Under the pieces are notes generated by a model, which made no database searches, was not told the DNA's origin, and saw only the letters and a program-made list of their open reading frames with translations. From DATGSL01 sp964645585 (GTDB lineage: Bacteria > Verrucomicrobiota > Verrucomicrobiia > Opitutales > T3Sed10-336): DNA of 13,639 nt. Position numbers and translations under genes: made by a program. Each line of letters opens with the position of its first letter. Within the stretch, counting starts at the first letter, position 1. Location: positions 1-13,639 of the forward strand of contig CAZYAN010000074.1 in assembly GCA_964645585.1 (NCBI GenBank). The letters run 5' to 3'. This document shows positions 12,255-13,639 of this stretch, piece by piece.

Positions 12255-13639
12255 ATGAATGCTGCAATCTCTCCCAAATTCGCTTCGTTATTCCGGTTGA
12301 TCCAAATTCCACTTTTGGGATTGGCATTACCGCTGTTCCTCACGTTTACGAACCCCGCCTGTGCCATGACTGACGAAGAAGCCGATAAGGTCTTGGTCGA
12401 ATGAGGGATCAACATTCACGAACTGCCGGAAGACCTTGCCGATGCCTTTCGCGGAGTCGCGAGGAGCGTTGAGGAAATGAAGGGCCAGGCTCTGACGTTC
12501 CCTCTCGGCGGCGGTTTTCAAACGATGTCCTGGTCGCCGCCGCCGTTCCCGGACCCTGATTGCATGACGCTCGATTACCCGGTCTCGACATCGTATGATG
12601 ACTGGATCGATGATTTCACCGTGGGCGCGCTGAGCGGGGTCGGTGATTGTCCGGCTGGCGAGGGCGTTCCCAATCTGCTGAAATACGCGCTCGGGCTCGA
12701 CCCCACCGTTAACGGACGAGGCTGCATTCCTCGGCCTGTTCTGACCGAATATGATAACGACGACTATCTCGCCGTGCGGTTCACCCGCCCGGACTGGACG
12801 GAGAACGTGATGCACACGCTCGAAACGTCGCCCGACCTTTTTGTCTGGACGCAGCATCACGACGCGGTCGTGCTGATGGACCCTGTCGCGAACAGTTCGT
12901 ATGAAGAGGTCCGAATGCTCGATCCGGAGCCGGCCGACCTGCTCGCGCGCCGGTTTCTGCGCCTGCGGACGGAAGTCGACACGGGAATCTACGTCACGAC
13001 CGAATGCGAGGGCGAAGAAGGCCTGCTCGTCAAAGTCGATGCGACCAAGTGGCAGAACGATCATCCATCGTTCATTGTCGAGCAGATATACCTTCAGCGG
13101 TCAGCGAAACCGGCGGAAGACTTCGAGATCATTGCAACCGATTTTAGCGGGAACCTGAACTTTCAATACGTTGACCGGGAAGTGAGCAGCGGAGAAACTT
13201 GGTACTACCGCGCGTATCTCTGGTACACGGACGGAGCGCAGAGTTACCAGTCACCGCTCTCCAATCTCGCGCTGCAACACGTCACCTGCTCGCTTCCAGC
13301 GCCGGAGCTGATCGCCTCCGGCCGTCCCGACCAGATTGTGCTCAACTGGCGCGCGCCGGAATGGGCGCGTATCGCAAATGAAATCTTTATCGGAACCTGG
13401 ACGCTGATGCGTTCGGCCGATCCAGAGGAGGGGTTTCAGGAGATTTCGCTCGCGTCGAGTTATAACGACTTGCCCGGAGGATTATTCGTTGACACGAACG
13501 TATCGGGCGGAACCGTTTATTATTACCGCGTTCAGTTTGCCTATAGCATTAATTTTCAGGGCGCATACGAATCGCCGAGATCGCCCGTTGTCAGCGCCTC
13601 GGTTTCCCCGCCTCCGCCGCCCGGAGGTCCGATGGATGT
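12255..13639 (+). pseudogene. Secreted FN3-type protein gene interrupted by one in-frame TGA, 3' end outside the window
   Basis: Reading from ATG at 12255 gives 49 codons with a clear signal peptide: Lys8 and Arg14, hydrophobic 17-31, then NPACA. A TGA stop follows at 12402-12404. The same frame is then open without a break for 411 further codons to the window end. Read through, the protein would have the signal peptide, a verrucomicrobial module at about residues 117-241 (NLLKYALGLDP at 140-150, RRFLRLR at 232-238), two FN3-like domains (about 242-350 and 350-450) and a proline-rich linker at the edge. One C-to-T change of a CGA Arg codon would produce the stop. It could be a recent nonsense mutation or a sequence error. 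No Shine-Dalgarno precedes 12255. Confidence 0.6.
12477..13639 (+). CDS. Downstream open part of the FN3-type surface protein (partial, runs off the right edge)
   Basis: This is the translatable part after the TGA at 12402, in the same frame as the signal-peptide fragment. The first ATG after the stop is at 12477, with GAGGAG (12461-12466) 10 nt upstream, so internal initiation is possible but would give a product without an export signal. It has 387 complete codons in the window and no stop. Contents in order are a Pro/Ser-rich stretch; the module with EGVPNLLKYALGLDP and RRFLRLR, shared with the C-terminus of the sugar dehydrogenase; and two FN3-like segments ending in the paired phrases 'YVDREVSSGETWYYRAY' and 'FVDTNVSGGTVYYYRVQ'. 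An SPPPPPGGP linker comes last. Such domains suit an extracellular carbohydrate-binding or adhesion protein; the catalytic or anchor part, if any, lies beyond the edge. Confidence 0.7.
   Translation, partial: MKGQALTFPLGGGFQTMSWSPPPFPDPDCMTLDYPVSTSYDDWIDDFTVGALSGVGDCPAGEGVPNLLKYALGLDPTVNGRGCIPRPVLTEYDNDDYLAVRFTRPDWTENVMHTLETSPDLFVWTQHHDAVVLMDPVANSSYEEVRMLDPEPADLLARRFLRLRTEVDTGIYVTTECEGEEGLLVKVDATKWQNDHPSFIVEQIYLQRSAKPAEDFEIIATDFSGNLNFQYVDREVSSGETWYYRAYLWYTDGAQSYQSPLSNLALQHVTCSLPAPELIASGRPDQIVLNWRAPEWARIANEIFIGTWTLMRSADPEEGFQEISLASSYNDLPGGLFVDTNVSGGTVYYYRVQFAYSINFQGAYESPRSPVVSASVSPPPPPGGPMD

Noticed and set aside
12402..12404. TGA read as selenocysteine
   Set aside because: No recognisable SECIS-like hairpin directly follows, the site is in a linker just after a signal peptide rather than a redox motif, and FN3-type proteins are not known selenoproteins.
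1..13639. CRISPR array, tRNA, rRNA, transposase or phage genes
   Set aside because: None is visible on either strand: no regularly spaced repeats, no cloverleaf-like sequences with CCA-type ends, and no mobile-element protein motifs.

Overview
The window looks like ordinary chromosome from a GC-rich member of the Verrucomicrobiota, possibly Opitutae-like. This assignment is an inference. It rests on two secreted proteins that carry the 'DGxxNLxKYALGLDP ... RRFLRLR' module I associate with exported verrucomicrobial proteins, and on intergenic repeats of a kind I have seen in PVC-group genomes. There is no rRNA, tRNA, CRISPR array, transposase or phage gene to sharpen it.

Layout, left to right. 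(a) 95-1493, minus strand: thiL (thiamine-phosphate kinase) overlaps tsaE (t6A ATPase) by 17 nt. (b) 1587-2432 minus: a CPBP/CAAX-type intramembrane protease. (c) 2558-3283 minus: a HAD hydrolase. (d) 3464-5083 plus: a secreted PQQ-type sugar (glucose/sorbosone) dehydrogenase with a verrucomicrobial C-terminal module. (e) 5196-5573 plus: a DUF488 protein behind a good sigma70-like promoter that would give a nearly leaderless mRNA. (f) 5656-7727 minus: four mutually overlapping genes encoding, in transcription order, a 65-aa single-helix membrane protein, a DUF2071 protein with a CxxCxxC cluster, a membrane-anchored SAM methyltransferase-like protein and a four-helix membrane protein. This is the best candidate for an undescribed functional unit. 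(g) 7813-10162 plus: a C-terminal processing protease (S41) overlaps tsaD, the t6A transferase subunit, by 20 nt. (h) 10280-11869 plus: an exported M20/AbgB-like amidohydrolase with Glu in place of the usual metal-ligand Cys. (i) 11870-12254: a repeat-bearing intergenic stretch with a perfect 16-nt tandem duplication and a degenerate inverted repeat. (j) 12255 to the right edge, plus strand: a large secreted protein with FN3-like domains whose reading frame is broken by one in-frame TGA just after the signal peptide. It runs out of the window.

Functional ties: TsaE and TsaD act in the same tRNA modification (t6A37) but lie in two separate operons about 8.6 kb apart; tsaB and tsaC are not here. 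The exported proteins (sugar dehydrogenase, S41 protease, M20 amidohydrolase, FN3 protein) suggest a periplasm- and surface-oriented lifestyle. Regulation is visible in only a few places: promoter candidates before the DUF488 and S41 genes, a clear Shine-Dalgarno before the M20 gene, and translational coupling by overlap elsewhere. Most other starts lack a recognisable Shine-Dalgarno.
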